Part shown: one piece after another, positions 1 through 4,901 of the stretch | Position numbering within the stretch: the stretch's first letter is position 1 | How the letters are laid out: the number at the start of each line of letters is the position of its first letter | Source of the DNA: Gammaproteobacteria bacterium | Lineage (GTDB): Bacteria > Pseudomonadota > Gammaproteobacteria > Pseudomonadales > Halieaceae | Direction of reading: 5' to 3' | DNA: 8,548 nt | Assembly (NCBI GenBank): GCA_029859085.1 | Contig: JAOUDU010000084.1 | Span: 1-8,548, forward strand | Notes under the pieces: generated by a model | The model's input: only the letters and a program-made list of their open reading frames with translations | Database searches by the model: none | Told to the model about the DNA's origin: nothing | Position numbers and translations under genes: made by a program

Positions 1-43
1 ATGTTCGCGGCACAGATTCGATGGAATCGGCTCGCGATACGGC

Positions 44-56
44 TCGCAATTTGCGA
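44..56. promoter_or_regulatory. Palindromic 13-mer, putative activator (UAS) site, copy 1
   Basis: TCGCAATTTGCGA is a perfect inverted repeat, with 6-bp arms around one central base. It is centred about 164 bp upstream of the predicted start of the sigma-54 promoter at 187-203. Close variants occur three times upstream of the second sigma-54 promoter in this window. The direct repeat CGGCTCGCRAT (28-38 and 40-50) places an extra half-site, TCGCGA at 32-37, 12 bp before it. The arrangement fits an enhancer-binding-protein site; the protein is unknown. Alternative: TCGCA/TGCGA with a 3-nt loop, followed by six T residues (57-62), could be a weak terminator of an upstream gene. Confidence 0.6.
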
Positions 57-70
57 TTTTTTCTGGGAAA

Positions 71-104
71 GCCGCGCCCGGGCTGTGCCGAGGCCGCGCC
101 CGGG
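71..104. repeat. 12-bp GC-rich direct repeat
   Basis: GCCGCGCCCGGG occurs at 71-82 and again at 93-104, a 22-bp period. Just beyond it, CCGCG (94-98) can pair with CGCGG (107-111) to make a short GC-rich hairpin. No T tract follows, so I do not call it an intrinsic terminator. Function unknown. Confidence 0.5.
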
Positions 105-126
105 GCCGCGGGTGAAGCCCGGAGAG

Positions 127-160
127 CATAAGTAATAACTTTATTAATCAATAGCTTATG
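127..160. repeat. Nested AT-rich inverted repeats
   Basis: CATAAG (127-132) and CTTATG (155-160) form a perfect 6-bp inverted repeat. Directly inside it is a second perfect one, TAATAA (133-138) and TTATTA (141-146), separated by CT. The block sits between the upstream 13-mer and the sigma-54 promoter and overlaps the IHF-like site. It could be an operator, a cruciform-prone or bent segment, or the AT-rich flank normally found beside IHF sites. Confidence 0.5.
146..158 (+). promoter_or_regulatory. Putative IHF binding site
   Basis: AATCAATAGCTTA matches the IHF consensus WATCAANNNNTTR at every defined position. An AT-rich tract (133-146) lies immediately upstream, as in many strong IHF sites. 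It is centred about 62 bp before the predicted transcription start. It therefore lies between the upstream palindrome and the -24/-12 promoter, where IHF bends DNA to bring an activator onto sigma-54 polymerase. The match is seen directly; IHF binding is inferred. Confidence 0.65.
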
Positions 161-186
161 AGAATAACAAGGGCAGCCTGAGCAGG

Positions 187-203
187 TTGGCACGGTCGCT
201 GCA
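187..203 (+). promoter_or_regulatory. Sigma-54 (RpoN) promoter of the four-gene EPS operon
   Basis: TTGGCACGGTCGCTGCA fits the -24/-12 consensus YTGGCACG-N4-TTGCW with one mismatch in the -12 box. The invariant GG (189-190) and GC (201-202) have the required 10-bp spacing. Transcription would start near 214, giving a leader of about 51 nt before the ATG at 265. The possible TTG start at 187 is the first base of this promoter and the in-frame ATG at 214 falls on the predicted +1, so both are unlikely as translation starts. An upstream palindrome and an IHF-like site complete a typical activator-dependent promoter. Confidence 0.78.
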
Positions 204-264
204 ATGCCTATCGATGCAACCACAACCGACACCATCCAGACAGGGAAATGAGCCAGTCCAAACC

Positions 265-1149
265 ATGAACAGCACAGCCATCACCATTGTCACCTGCTCC
301 TACGGACCGGACGCCGGCCGCTGTCGGCGGCTGTGCCAATCCGTCGACCGTTTTGTGCCGGCGGATATTGAGCATTGCGTCATCGTGCCCCGGCGCGATT
401 ACCCGCTGTTCAGCGACCTGCACCGGGGCCGGCGGCGGGTATATATCACCGAGGAGGTGGTACCGGGCAATTTCCACCACCTGCCGGTGGCCCGCAAGCT
501 GTGGCTGGGGCCAGGCGCCTGGCCGGTGCGCGGCTGGATCATGCAGCAGGTCACCAAACTCAGTGCGAATTACGTGGCGGATACCGAGTTGCTGATGTTC
601 GCCGACTCCGACCTCGAACTGATCCGCCCGCTGGACAAGGAGTTGATCTGCCGCGGTGGCGAACTGCGACTGCACCGCATTCCCGGCGCCAAGAGTACCG
701 GGGATCACCTGCAGTGGCACCGCAGGGCGGCGCTACTGCTGGGACAGCAGCCACGCTACTTCGGCAGTGACTACGTGGGCCAGCTGATTACCTGGCGGCG
801 CAGCAACCTCGAGGGCCTGCAGGCCCATCTCGAGGCCGTTAATGGCATGCCGTGGTATCGCCCCGTCGCCCGCAGCCTGAAATTTTCCGAATACATACTG
901 TACGGCGCCTACGTGGAGCACGTGCTGGGCAAGGCGCACAACGGCCACTTCTACTGCGCCGAGGAAATCTGCCACTGCTGCTGGGAGCCCGCCGATGCCG
1001 CGAAACTGGGCAACGGCACCGCCGTTGTCAACAGTCGCGCCCAGGCGATCCTGCTGCAGTCGAATCTCGGCCTGCAGGCGGAACAGGAAGCGGCACTGCT
1101 GGCGCGCGCAAGACACTACACCAACCCGATTGTTTCGAATGGAACCTGA
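265..1149 (+). CDS. DUF6492-type protein, putative glycosyltransferase
   Basis: Predicted protein of 294 residues that resembles the DUF6492 family, found in polysaccharide loci and thought to be glycosyltransferase-like. It starts with a Rossmann-like strand, TIVTCSYGPD (residues 7-16). A GWIMQQVTKL segment (90-99) is followed by FADSDLELIRP (112-122), whose DSD at 114-116 looks like the metal and nucleotide-sugar binding DxD of GT-A enzymes. FSEYILYGAYVEH (207-219) is a further family-like patch. No signal peptide or membrane segment is seen, so it is probably cytoplasmic or peripheral. I chose the ATG at 265 because family-like sequence begins there and upstream in-frame starts overlap the sigma-54 promoter. 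The ribosome site is weak: AGGGA lies 18 nt upstream. It is the first gene of the operon, 4 nt from the next. Donor and acceptor sugars cannot be read from sequence. Confidence 0.8.
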   Translation: MNSTAITIVTCSYGPDAGRCRRLCQSVDRFVPADIEHCVIVPRRDYPLFSDLHRGRRRVYITEEVVPGNFHHLPVARKLWLGPGAWPVRGWIMQQVTKLSANYVADTELLMFADSDLELIRPLDKELICRGGELRLHRIPGAKSTGDHLQWHRRAALLLGQQPRYFGSDYVGQLITWRRSNLEGLQAHLEAVNGMPWYRPVARSLKFSEYILYGAYVEHVLGKAHNGHFYCAEEICHCCWEPADAAKLGNGTAVVNSRAQAILLQSNLGLQAEQEAALLARARHYTNPIVSNGT

Positions 1150-1153
1150 CACC

Positions 1154-2401
1154 ATGAAAAAGCTGCTGTTCATCACCACTGAACTTCCCTACCCCGCCCA
1201 GAGTGGCGGCAAGGTAAAGAGCCTGAAACTGCTGCAGGCCCTTGCCCAGAGCTATGACGTTACCCTGGCCTGCCCCCTGAAGATGGAGGATGCAAAGTAC
1301 GTCGAGGAATTTCACGCCATCTCACCATGCCGCGCCCACCTGCACGAGGCAGTCCATGTCCCGCGCACCCCGGCCAATCTCGCCATGAGCCATATCCGCG
1401 GAGTTCCGCTCAACGTCTACCGCACCCACAGCCACCAGCTGCAGGCAGACATCGCCTCGATAGCCCCTGAGCATGACATCGTATTCCTCGATCACTACGA
1501 GGTTTACCCGTACCTGCCGCGGGAGTACCAGGGCCTCACCGTCTACCACGCCCACAATGCCTACTTCAAAATGTGGGAACGCTACGCCCAGTTGCCGGGA
1601 AACCCGGCCATGCGCGCGGCCGCCTATATCGAGGCCAGGCGGGTGAGGAAATACGAGTCGGCCGTCGCCAGCAGTACCGACCTGACCTTTGCCGCACCCA
1701 ATGACGCGGCGGAACTGCGCCGGGCGGGTGTGCCGGCGGCCAGGCTCCACGACACTTTCCACCTGGGTGATGACCGGCAGCTGGACCTGCCCGCGCTGCG
1801 CTACTCCGGCACCAGGAAAAAACTGATGTACGTCGGCTTCCTGGGCTGGGAACCGAATGCGCAGGGGCTGCTGTGGTTCATCGAAACGGTCTGGCCGCAG
1901 CTGTTGCAACGCCACCCCGACCTGCGCTTTGACATCGTGGGCAAAAACCCGGACCTGCGCCTGCAGCAGGCCGTGGCTCCCTACGCCGGCATAAGCCTGA
2001 AGGGATTTGTGCCCGACCTGCAGGAGATCTACCGGGACAGCCGGGTGTCGGTAGCGCCACTGCTGTTCGGCAGTGGTATGAAAGTCAAGGTTCTGGACTC
2101 AATGGCGCGGGGCATGCCCACCGTCACCACCAGCGTGGGCGCGGAGGGAATCGACCTGGAGCCCGGCAAGCACCTGCTGGTGGCAGACGACCCCGGTTCC
2201 ATGGCGGACGGCATTGACCGCCTGCTGACCGACCCGCAGCTGTGGCAACGGCTGCAGCATAACTCCCGGGCGCTGATCAGCGAGCGCTACACCTGGCGCC
2301 AGCTGTTCATCAAGATGAACCTGGCCATGTCGAATGGACTGCGGGAAAAAACCGCAGCTATCCGTGAAACTGGTGGGCGGCAGCTGCAACATGCTGGCTG
2401 A
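1154..2401 (+). CDS. GT4-type (GT-B fold) glycosyltransferase
   Basis: Predicted protein of 415 residues, probably adding a sugar to the lipid-linked EPS repeat unit at the cytoplasmic face. The N-terminal half starts KKLLFITTELPYPAQSGGK (2-20), the usual GT4 opening with a loop near the acceptor site. The C-terminal donor domain begins at LMYVGFLGWEPN (224-235) and continues with FDIVGKNP (259-266) and GFVPDLQEIY (284-293). It ends with GSGMKVKVLDSMARGMP (306-322) and GAEGID (329-334). The Glu of the usual LEAMA motif is Asp315 here. The style recalls the sugar transferases of PEP-CTERM/exosortase-associated EPS clusters, but no exosortase is in the window. A longer in-frame opening to 995 lies wholly inside the previous gene. 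The ATG at 1154, 4 nt after that gene's stop, matches the family N-terminus. It overlaps the flippase gene by 11 nt. Confidence 0.9.
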   Translation: MKKLLFITTELPYPAQSGGKVKSLKLLQALAQSYDVTLACPLKMEDAKYVEEFHAISPCRAHLHEAVHVPRTPANLAMSHIRGVPLNVYRTHSHQLQADIASIAPEHDIVFLDHYEVYPYLPREYQGLTVYHAHNAYFKMWERYAQLPGNPAMRAAAYIEARRVRKYESAVASSTDLTFAAPNDAAELRRAGVPAARLHDTFHLGDDRQLDLPALRYSGTRKKLMYVGFLGWEPNAQGLLWFIETVWPQLLQRHPDLRFDIVGKNPDLRLQQAVAPYAGISLKGFVPDLQEIYRDSRVSVAPLLFGSGMKVKVLDSMARGMPTVTTSVGAEGIDLEPGKHLLVADDPGSMADGIDRLLTDPQLWQRLQHNSRALISERYTWRQLFIKMNLAMSNGLREKTAAIRETGGRQLQHAG

Positions 2402-3755
2402 GCTGGACACGAAGCCGGGCATGCCGCCCATCGCCGGGCGGGTTGATCGCCTGGCAGGACTGGCAAGTAAACTGCTGCCCATGGGTATGCTCGCCGCCAG
2501 TCGCGGCGGCGCGATCCTGGCCCAGTTCGCCGCCCAACTGGCGGTGGGCACCCTGGCTGGCGCAAGTGGCCTGGGTGTCCTGCAACTGTTCACGTCCTGG
2601 ACCTGCATCGCCGGCGAAGTGCTCGGCCTCGGCCTGCCCACCCGGGCAATGCGGCAGGTCTCGGTAGCCTACGCGGCCGGGCGGGCAGACCAGATCCAGC
2701 AAATCCTGCGCGAGTCGCGCCGCAAGATCCTGCGGGTGTGGCTGTGGCTGCTACTGCTGGCGGCGGTACCTGCGGCTGTGCTGCTGGGCCAGCACGCCGC
2801 GCCCGACTGGACACACTACGGCTGGCTGCTCCTGGGCGCCGGCCTCGTGGCGCCACTTTTTTCCTTGCTGCGGCTGTACGCGGAGTCCACCAAAGCGACC
2901 GGGGCCGCGCTCGCGGCGGTGACTCTCGAGAGCCTGACCTCGCCGGCGCTATTGCTGCTGGCCTGCGCCGGCTGCTGGCTCGCCGGACAACCCCTGGCCA
3001 GCATCACCCTGGTCACTGCCTTTGCGCTGAGCCTGGTTATCACGCCGCTGGCGCTGCGCGCCAGGCTCAGGCAGCAGCTGGCGCAGCTGCAGCAGGTGAA
3101 GCTGGCGGCTGACGATACAGCGGCACACCAACCGGCGCCGCGCGGCGACCTGCTCTACCTGTGGGGCACCAGCGTGCTCAGCATCGGCTTCCTGCAGCTG
3201 CCCTTCGTGATCATGCCGCTCTACGTGGACACCGCGGAAATCGGCGTTTTCGCCGTCGCGCACAAATTGATCAATGTGGTCACCACGCTGCTGCTGCTGC
3301 TGGCCGCCGTATTTGGTCCCGCTTTCGCCCGCGCTGCGGCGCAGCGGGACCAACCGGCACTGCTCGGCCTGCTGCGCCGCACCCAGCTGATCTCCACCGC
3401 GGTGTTCCTGCCCGCAGCGCTGGCCTTGCTGGTGCTCGCCGGGCCCATTGCCAGCCTGTTCGGCAATGATTTCGGCGACCTGCGGCTGTTCCTGGCTATC
3501 CTCGCCGCCGGCCACCTTGTGAATGCGGCAACCGGCCTGGCCGGCGTACTGCTCAACATGGCCGGCGCCGCCTCGAGGGAACTGTCTACCCTGGTGGTCG
3601 CCCTGGCAGCCGCCCTGGCAGGCAGCGCCTGGGTTGGCCCCGAGTATGGCGCGCCCGGGCTGGCGGCCGTGTTCAGCGGCAGCATCGCACTGAAGAATCT
3701 CGCCTCCTATGCACTGGCGACACACCTACTGAAATCAACGGGCAAGCAGCAATGA
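2391..3755 (+). CDS. Wzx/PST-type polysaccharide flippase
   Basis: Predicted integral inner-membrane protein of 454 residues, in the size range of Wzx-type flippases of the MOP superfamily, which move lipid-linked oligosaccharides to the periplasmic leaflet. Many hydrophobic stretches are visible, for example residues 116-133, 143-160, 184-199, 205-222, 255-275, 292-310, 333-357, 364-390 and 399-415; I estimate about 12 membrane helices. TAEIGVFAVAHKLINVV (281-297) and the later GNDFGDLRLFLAILAAGHLV segment (358-377) are characteristic of the family. The loop at about 227-252 is polar. An in-frame ATG at 2334 exists, but the ATG at 2391 is preferred: GGCGG lies 10 nt upstream and the overlap with the previous gene shrinks to 11 nt. 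Its stop overlaps the next start as ATGA, implying coupled translation. The substrate is inferred from context only. Confidence 0.88.
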   Translation: MLAELDTKPGMPPIAGRVDRLAGLASKLLPMGMLAASRGGAILAQFAAQLAVGTLAGASGLGVLQLFTSWTCIAGEVLGLGLPTRAMRQVSVAYAAGRADQIQQILRESRRKILRVWLWLLLLAAVPAAVLLGQHAAPDWTHYGWLLLGAGLVAPLFSLLRLYAESTKATGAALAAVTLESLTSPALLLLACAGCWLAGQPLASITLVTAFALSLVITPLALRARLRQQLAQLQQVKLAADDTAAHQPAPRGDLLYLWGTSVLSIGFLQLPFVIMPLYVDTAEIGVFAVAHKLINVVTTLLLLLAAVFGPAFARAAAQRDQPALLGLLRRTQLISTAVFLPAALALLVLAGPIASLFGNDFGDLRLFLAILAAGHLVNAATGLAGVLLNMAGAASRELSTLVVALAAALAGSAWVGPEYGAPGLAAVFSGSIALKNLASYALATHLLKSTGKQQ

Positions 3756-4723
3756 AACCATTGGATTTTCTCATCATCGGCGCCCAGAAATGCGCCACCA
3801 CGGCCCTGTTCGAGCACCTGCGCCAGCACCCCGGTATTGCCATGCCGCTGGAGAAGGAAGTGCCTTTCTTCACCGGTGAAGATTGCAGCCCCCGGAGCTG
3901 GGATACATTTGCCCTGGACCACTTCGGCAGCGACCAGGAACACAAGCTGTGGGGCAAGGCGAGCCCCCAGTACATGTGTGACCCGCAGGTGCCGGCGCGG
4001 ATCCGCAAGCTGATGCCGGGGGTAAAGCTGGTGGCCATCCTGCGCGACCCGATAGAGCGCACCTGGTCTCACTTCCAGATGGGGCAGCGGCGCGAGACCG
4101 AGCCGCGGGAGTTTGCCGAAGTGGTTGAATCCCTGCTGGCCGAGGATGCGCGGGAGAGCGCCCGCTCGCTGCCGGTGCCCGACCATGCCGAAGGCTACCA
4201 GTCAGAGGCGGACTTCTACGTGGCGTGGAGCGAGTATGGCCGCTGCCTGGCGGGCTTCAACGCCTGCTTCGACCCGGGGCAGCTGCTGGTCCTCTATACC
4301 GAGGACCTGGAGGCCGAGCCCGAGGCAACCCTGGACCGCCTGCTGGAGTTCATCGGCCTGCCCACCGGGTTTCGCCCGACCACGCTGGGCGAGGTCATCC
4401 ATCGCGGGGGAGCCGGCAAACGCATTCCCCAGTCTGTCCGCGTCTGGCTGCGGGAGCGCAGGTTACTTTACTGGCTGTGGCAGCAAGTGCCCGAGAAGCG
4501 GCGCGGTCGACTCCGGTTCCAGTACGAACAGTGGAACGTGGGCAACACCGGCAACCCCATGGCGCTGCCAGCCGGGCTGCATGAACAGCTGCGCCAGCAC
4601 TTCGCTACGGACATCGACTCGCTGCTGGCACAGGCGCTGCCCGCGCCTCCCTGGGCGGACCGCTACCTGCCGGGCAAAGCCCGGCACCAGGCGCACTCGC
4701 AATCTGCAAGTGCGTTCCTTTAA
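3752..4723 (+). CDS. PAPS-dependent carbohydrate-type sulfotransferase
   Basis: Predicted cytoplasmic protein of 323 residues with the Sulfotransfer domain. The 5'-phosphosulfate loop is LIIGAQKCATTAL (7-19), with Lys13 and Thr16/Thr17 in the expected places. The 3'-phosphate site is LRDPIERTWSHF (97-108), with Arg98 and Ser106. MPLEKEVPFF (31-40) matches the conserved patch where such enzymes have PKE.HFF. The C-terminal half has EYGRCLAGF (161-169) and LLVLYTEDLEAEPEATL (178-194), typical of heparan-sulfotransferase-like bacterial members. There is no signal peptide or membrane anchor. Placed last in an operon with two glycosyltransferases and a flippase, it most likely sulfates the EPS repeat unit or a related glycan, but the acceptor is inferred. 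The start is fixed by the ATGA overlap with the flippase. Its last codons overlap a regulatory-looking 13-mer at 4697-4709. Confidence 0.92.
   Translation: MKPLDFLIIGAQKCATTALFEHLRQHPGIAMPLEKEVPFFTGEDCSPRSWDTFALDHFGSDQEHKLWGKASPQYMCDPQVPARIRKLMPGVKLVAILRDPIERTWSHFQMGQRRETEPREFAEVVESLLAEDARESARSLPVPDHAEGYQSEADFYVAWSEYGRCLAGFNACFDPGQLLVLYTEDLEAEPEATLDRLLEFIGLPTGFRPTTLGEVIHRGGAGKRIPQSVRVWLRERRLLYWLWQQVPEKRRGRLRFQYEQWNVGNTGNPMALPAGLHEQLRQHFATDIDSLLAQALPAPPWADRYLPGKARHQAHSQSASAFL
4692..4714. repeat. Inverted repeat at the end of the sulfotransferase gene
   Basis: Ten-base arms (4692-4701 and 4705-4714) flank ATC and pair with a single C/A mismatch; the outer parts are CGCACT and AGTGCG. The repeat contains the 13-mer at 4697-4709 and ends 7 nt before the stop codon at 4721-4723. 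As RNA it could fold into a hairpin followed by a modest pyrimidine run, TTCCTTT, so it may act as a weak terminator for the four-gene unit. As DNA it may be an extended activator site. It may be both. Confidence 0.5.
4697..4709. promoter_or_regulatory. Putative activator (UAS) 13-mer, copy 2
   Basis: TCGCAATCTGCAA matches copy 1 (44-56) at 11 of 13 positions. It lies inside the last codons of the sulfotransferase gene, centred about 169 bp upstream of the predicted start of the second sigma-54 promoter. That is almost the same distance as copy 1 from its own promoter. Confidence 0.5.
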
Positions 4724-4736
4724 TCGCATTCTGCAA
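4724..4736. promoter_or_regulatory. Putative activator (UAS) 13-mer, copy 3
   Basis: TCGCATTCTGCAA begins one base after the sulfotransferase stop codon and differs from copy 2 at a single position. It is centred about 142 bp upstream of the predicted transcription start and 27 bp from copy 2. Confidence 0.5.
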
Positions 4737-4746
4737 AAAATCGGAC

Positions 4747-4759
4747 TCGCAATTTGCAA
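4747..4759. promoter_or_regulatory. Putative activator (UAS) 13-mer, copy 4
   Basis: TCGCAATTTGCAA differs from the perfect palindrome at 44-56 in one base. The shared stretch extends one base to the left, as CTCGCAATTTGC in both places. It is centred about 119 bp upstream of the predicted start and 23 bp from copy 3. Confidence 0.55.
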
Positions 4760-4794
4760 CCCATTATGCGGATCCCACCCTGGGCAACTATTGA

Positions 4795-4810
4795 GGGATA
4801 AATATATCCC
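4795..4810. repeat. Short inverted repeat in AT-rich spacer
   Basis: GGGATA (4795-4800) and TATCCC (4805-4810) are perfect 6-bp arms around AATA. They are followed by GTTGTTTTAATT and more T-rich sequence to 4830. It could be a weak intrinsic terminator for the upstream operon. Alternatively it is part of a bendable AT-rich spacer between the activator sites and the promoter. The best IHF-like match nearby, AATTCACTTTTTA (4819-4831), fits only 7 of 9 defined positions, so I do not call an IHF site here. Confidence 0.4.
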
Positions 4811-4844
4811 GTTGTTTTAATTCACTTTTTAGTTCCCGGCACAG

Positions 4845-4861
4845 TTGGCACTGCAATTGCT
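4845..4861 (+). promoter_or_regulatory. Sigma-54 (RpoN) promoter of the exporter gene
   Basis: TTGGCACTGCAATTGCT is a near-perfect -24/-12 element: TTGGCAC, then a complete TTGCT, with GG (4847-4848) and GC (4859-4860) exactly 10 bp apart. Predicted transcription start is about 4872, so the leader to the ATG at 4902 is about 30 nt. Three copies of the 13-mer lie 100-150 bp upstream of the -24 element. This promoter would drive the SLBB exporter and probably the following glycosyltransferase. Confidence 0.82.
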
Positions 4862-4901
4862 CTTAACAGGGGGTACCCACTGAAAAACCAGAGTCAACGC
4901 C

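Larger units (their letters stand above)
1..186. other. Non-coding leader upstream of the EPS operon
   Basis: No gene can be supported here. All three forward frames stay open from the window edge for more than 100 nt, ending at stops at 113-115, 128-130 and 133-135. That is expected of GC-rich DNA, and none of the short translations looks like a known protein, so the tail of an upstream gene cannot be excluded. The stretch has three parts: a GC-rich part with a palindromic 13-mer (44-56), short GC-rich direct repeats (71-104), and a sharply AT-rich block (about 127-170) with an IHF-like site. It leads into a sigma-54 promoter. The abrupt switch from GC-rich to AT-rich is typical of bent regulatory DNA. 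Confidence 0.6.

Noticed and set aside
1..135. Small ORF from the ATG at position 1 to TAA at 133-135
   Set aside because: All three frames are open here because the DNA is GC-rich; the product has no recognisable features and the stretch holds the palindromic regulatory motif.
248..268. Six-residue upstream ORF ending in TGA that overlaps the ATG at 265
   Set aside because: The only purine-rich motif, AGGG at 242-245, is 2 nt from its ATG, too close to serve as a ribosome site; short ORFs like this arise by chance.
995..1153. Longer N-terminus for the GT4 enzyme
   Set aside because: The extension is entirely inside the first gene in another frame and has low-complexity, Arg/Cys-rich sequence; the family start KKLLFITTELPYP is at 1154.
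2334..2390. Longer N-terminus for the flippase from the ATG at 2334
   Set aside because: It would overlap the previous gene by 68 nt and add residues unlike a flippase N-terminus; the ATG at 2391 is better placed.
3288..3302. (CTG)5 tract as a phase-variation repeat
   Set aside because: A triplet repeat does not change the reading frame, and it encodes a leucine run in a membrane helix.
2949..3725. 258-residue reverse-strand ORF opposite the flippase gene
   Set aside because: Gln/Gly-rich shadow of leucine and alanine codons in GC-rich DNA; no recognisable domain, and it lies wholly under a clear membrane-protein gene.
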